Assembly (NCBI GenBank): GCA_964035015.1
Contig: OZ035997.1
Coordinates: 66,584,904 to 66,648,903 of the forward strand
Length of the DNA: 64,000 nt
DNA from: Corallium rubrum
Taxonomy: Eukaryota; Cnidaria; Anthozoa; Scleralcyonacea; Coralliidae
Direction: 5' to 3'
Made by a program: the position numbers and the translations under genes. Shown one piece after another: positions 61,946 through 64,000 of the stretch. The notes below the pieces were generated by a model. That model did no database searches and was not told where the DNA came from. It was given only the letters and a program-made list of their open reading frames with translations. Each line of letters begins with the position of its first letter. Within the stretch, counting starts at the first letter, position 1.

Positions 61946-62105
61946 ATGGCAAATCAAGAGGGGGAGAAACGGCAAGAGCGGAGGCGAGTTCAAACAGCAG
62001 AAAAAAAAAAGCAGAAAAACAACGAAAAGACAGGGAGCGAATGCGAAAAAGACGGCTAAACGAAACTACTGAGGAGAGAGAAAACCGCTCGGGTTCTCTA
62101 GGGTG
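61946..62105 (+). pseudogene. Small Helitron-type N-terminal fragment
   Basis: MANQEGEKRQERRRVQTAEKKK starts at 61946. A frame change in a 10-A run continues as RKDRERMRKRRLNETTEERENR. The Arg/Lys-rich RERMRxRRxNETxEER pattern is common at the start of Helitron and related proteins. Too short for certainty. Confidence 0.3.
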
Positions 62106-62213
62106 TCAATAAACTGATGCTTATCTGATTTTTCACTAATTAGTCAAATACGATCACTTTGTCAAGAAAGCACCAAGTTTATCTAGAACAAGTTTAGTAG
62201 AATACGTTTGCAA

Positions 62214-62235
62214 AAAAAGAAAAGGAAAAGGAGGA
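62214..62235 (-). terminator. Polymerase III terminator candidate
   Basis: Immediately downstream of the 5S-like sequence on the minus strand: TCCTCCTTTTCCTTTTCTTTTTTT. Two TTTT runs within 25 bases of the 3' end. Confidence 0.5.
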
Positions 62236-62354
62236 GTCTACAACAACGGGATATTCCCCGACGGTCACCCATCCAAGTACTAACCCCGCTCCACTGGGCT
62301 TAACTTCGGTGATCTGACGGGAACCGGTGCCTTTCCAGTGACATGGTCGTAGAC
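62236..62354 (-). rRNA. 5S ribosomal RNA gene or 5S-derived copy
   Basis: The minus strand starts GTCTACGACCATGTCACTGG and ends GTTGTTGTAGAC, 119 nt, the exact length of animal 5S rRNA. The internal promoter boxes are recognisable: A box AAGTTAAGCCCAGTGGAGC and C box TTAGTACTTGGATGGGTGACC. The terminal stem (GTCTACGAC with GTTGTAGAC) can pair. A T-rich tract with TTTT runs follows, as for polymerase III termination. Single copy here, not in a tandem array, so a dispersed gene or pseudogene is possible. Confidence 0.85.
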
Positions 62355-62359
62355 ACCAA

Positions 62360-63070
62360 GATTAGTGAAAGTTTAGGTTTTATACAATGTACTAGTATGG
62401 GTATCCTGGAGAAAAATAAGAGACAATTGGTAAAAAAGGTCTGGTAAATATTTTTAGCTGAGTAGGTGCTAAATAAACAGTTGGGTCGGGTTCTTTTGAC
62501 CAACGTCAGATTCGACGGGGCCACGCAGAAGTCTTTGAGATATCTTTATTTATACTAATCCAGAATATACTGAAAAATTAGGCAACGATCAAAACAATCC
62601 CCGATCACACAGTTACTGTAAAGAAATAACAATGGGAACAATACATGATTTTCTTTTTAAGTGTATAGGACAATTAAGTGTTCTGTTAACTGAAACCTGA
62701 TACATCGAACTACATGTTGTTTTAAACAAAGATCGTCACTGTAAAACATGTACATATGTAGCCTACTCCACAGCGCAAGTGATCTCTGTAGAAGATTTTT
62801 AGCTCAAACTTGGCAGTCTAGCTTGAAAAATGTGAACAGAAGTAAACTAATTCCGCTATTTAAGTTAATTCGCAGGGAAGGTCGACCTTCAGACCTTATA
62901 AAGGTTATTTAATTTGTAAAGCTAGTGCCCCCTAGAAACAGACATGAAAATTTCCGACCGAGAACTCACAAGACAAAGAAAACTTCCCTGTCCGTTCCTG
63001 TGCTGAAGAAAATTCTCCTGAATGGAAACCAGCCTTATTAAGGCGGGGTATACATGAATTTTGACTTCAA
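62360..63070. other. Non-coding interval
   Basis: Upstream of the 5S-like sequence. No gene, terminal repeat or array recognised. Confidence 0.5.
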
Positions 63071-63072
63071 AG

Positions 63073-64000
63073 GCAAAAATTATTTTTTAAAGTTTATTTG
63101 AAGCTTTAAACGCTAAAGAAACCCAGACTGTGCACTTCAGGTTCAAGTTATTGTTCACTTGTTTATAGGCATTTTAACTACCTAGTGATTTAGTTTCCAT
63201 GGAAACGCTTTTAGTATTTTTTGTTTACTTCAACTTTTTGTCAATGTATCGCCCCCGGAAAAGCAAAACAAAGTTAATGCTTTTTTTAAAACTTTTAAAA
63301 TGTGGTCGCTAATTAAAGAGAGTCGATAGTAACGTAGGAAGCAAGTTGATATTGGAGGGGCACAGCTTCAAAAGGGCTTTTTTTCTTCTTTTCTTTTCTT
63401 TTTTTTTTTTTTTTTTGGGGGGGGGGGGCGGGTTATTGGGTGGTAGAGCTTCAAGAGGACACTTGATGTCAGTCTTTCTTCTTGTCAGTCTTTCTTCTTT
63501 CCTTCTTAAGGGGAACCACTTCCGGTCTACAATGTACCCTTATTTATCGTCTCAATAATCAAAATCTCTTTTTTTTAAATATACTTATTTGTAGCTTTCA
63601 AGCGTTTTGCAGCCAGATTTATCACGATCACCTGGCTCGTTTATACAGGCGATTTTTCCAGCGTTTTTCTCCTCCTGGCTGATGCGATCGAATTGATTGA
63701 CTTATACGAATGCATTGGACATTTGTACAAATTAAGCTGTAGTGGTTCAATAATCAGCCTGGCTAGCCCGCCTATATGAACAGCCCCTTTTAAAAAAAGC
63801 ATTAAGTTTCTTTTGCTTTTCTGGGGGCAATACATCGACAAAAAGTTGAAACACAAAATACTAAATGCATTGCCATGGAAACAAATTCACTAGGCAGTTA
63901 AAATGCCTATAAACAAGTGAACAATAATTTCAACCTGAAACACACAGTCTGGGTTTCTTTAGCGTTTAAAGCTTCAAAATAAATTAAAAAAATTTTTTTT
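63073..64000. mobile_element. Large foldback element, right end beyond the window
   Basis: The left arm 63073-63297 is matched in inverse by about 63783-64000. Pairs include GAAGCTTTAAACGCTAAAGAAACCCAGACTGTG, TTGTTCACTTGTTTATAGGCATTTTAACT, CCATGGAAAC and CAATGTATCGCCCCCGGAAAAGC (long landmarks, partly mismatched). Arms of at least 215 bp, roughly 85% identical. The centre (63298-63782) is non-coding and includes a T-run followed by a G-run (63393-63428). The right border cannot be seen. Confidence 0.75.

Noticed and set aside
63346..63682. Hydrophobic frames with Phe and Gly runs
   Set aside because: Created by adjacent T and G homopolymers in the centre of the foldback element.

Overview
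The window looks like a transposon graveyard from an invertebrate animal, most likely a cnidarian (coral, anemone or octocoral). It is AT-rich, has spliced genes with GT-AG introns, a eukaryotic 5S rRNA-type sequence and a tRNA-derived SINE. Its mobile families (BEL/Pao, CR1-like LINEs, Helitron with 2A and cysteine-protease modules, CACTA-like, Merlin-like, Polinton-type fragments) are ones I associate with cnidarian genomes. The taxonomic call is an inference. I see no ordinary single-copy host protein gene; nearly every coding stretch belongs to a mobile element, and most carry frameshifts or stops.

Layout. (1) 1-16411: 3' part of a BEL/Pao LTR retrotransposon ending in an LTR. Its integrase is split into three blocks by a CR1-like LINE (about 1020-5262) and a composite insertion (about 5407-15243). 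The composite holds a second LINE on the minus strand (about 5905-7999) and a 5.74-kb TIR unit (9068-14809). That unit encodes a XPG/PIN-like protein with a CXC zinc motif and has no recognisable DDE transposase. (2) 16412-21000: broken DDE-type transposase joined to an OTU-like protease domain and a CXC motif, interrupted by about 2.4 kb that includes a Mutator-like transposase tail. (3) 21-28 kb: hairpin MITEs, a decayed LINE holding a TTAGG-like repeat array, a Polinton-type fragment, a SINE and a 151-bp tandem repeat. (4) 28.26-56.85 kb: a minus-strand Helitron (2A plus cysteine protease, Rep, Pif1-like helicase, endonuclease). (5) 56.85-64 kb: a 69-bp minisatellite, an RPA-like gene, a second Helitron 5' fragment with a MITE inside it, a 5S rRNA-like sequence and a large foldback repeat.

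The most striking object is a three-level nest. The Helitron helicase gene is split by a 20,805-bp CACTA-like element (30212-51016) with CACTGTTA ends and TA duplications. That element carries two divergent spliced genes: a 10-exon transposase (minus) and a 9-exon SAM-domain gene (plus). The SAM gene is itself split by a 6,248-bp Merlin-like element (38621-44868) with a perfect 8-bp duplication CGATGAGG, landing on an exon/intron boundary. The Merlin-like element carries an IS1595-type transposase, a divergent DUF3987-like ATPase gene and about 2 kb of 82-bp satellite. Each junction can be checked because removing the insert restores the reading frame or the splice donor.

Limits: family names rest on motifs read by eye. 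No database search, alignment software or expression data were available.
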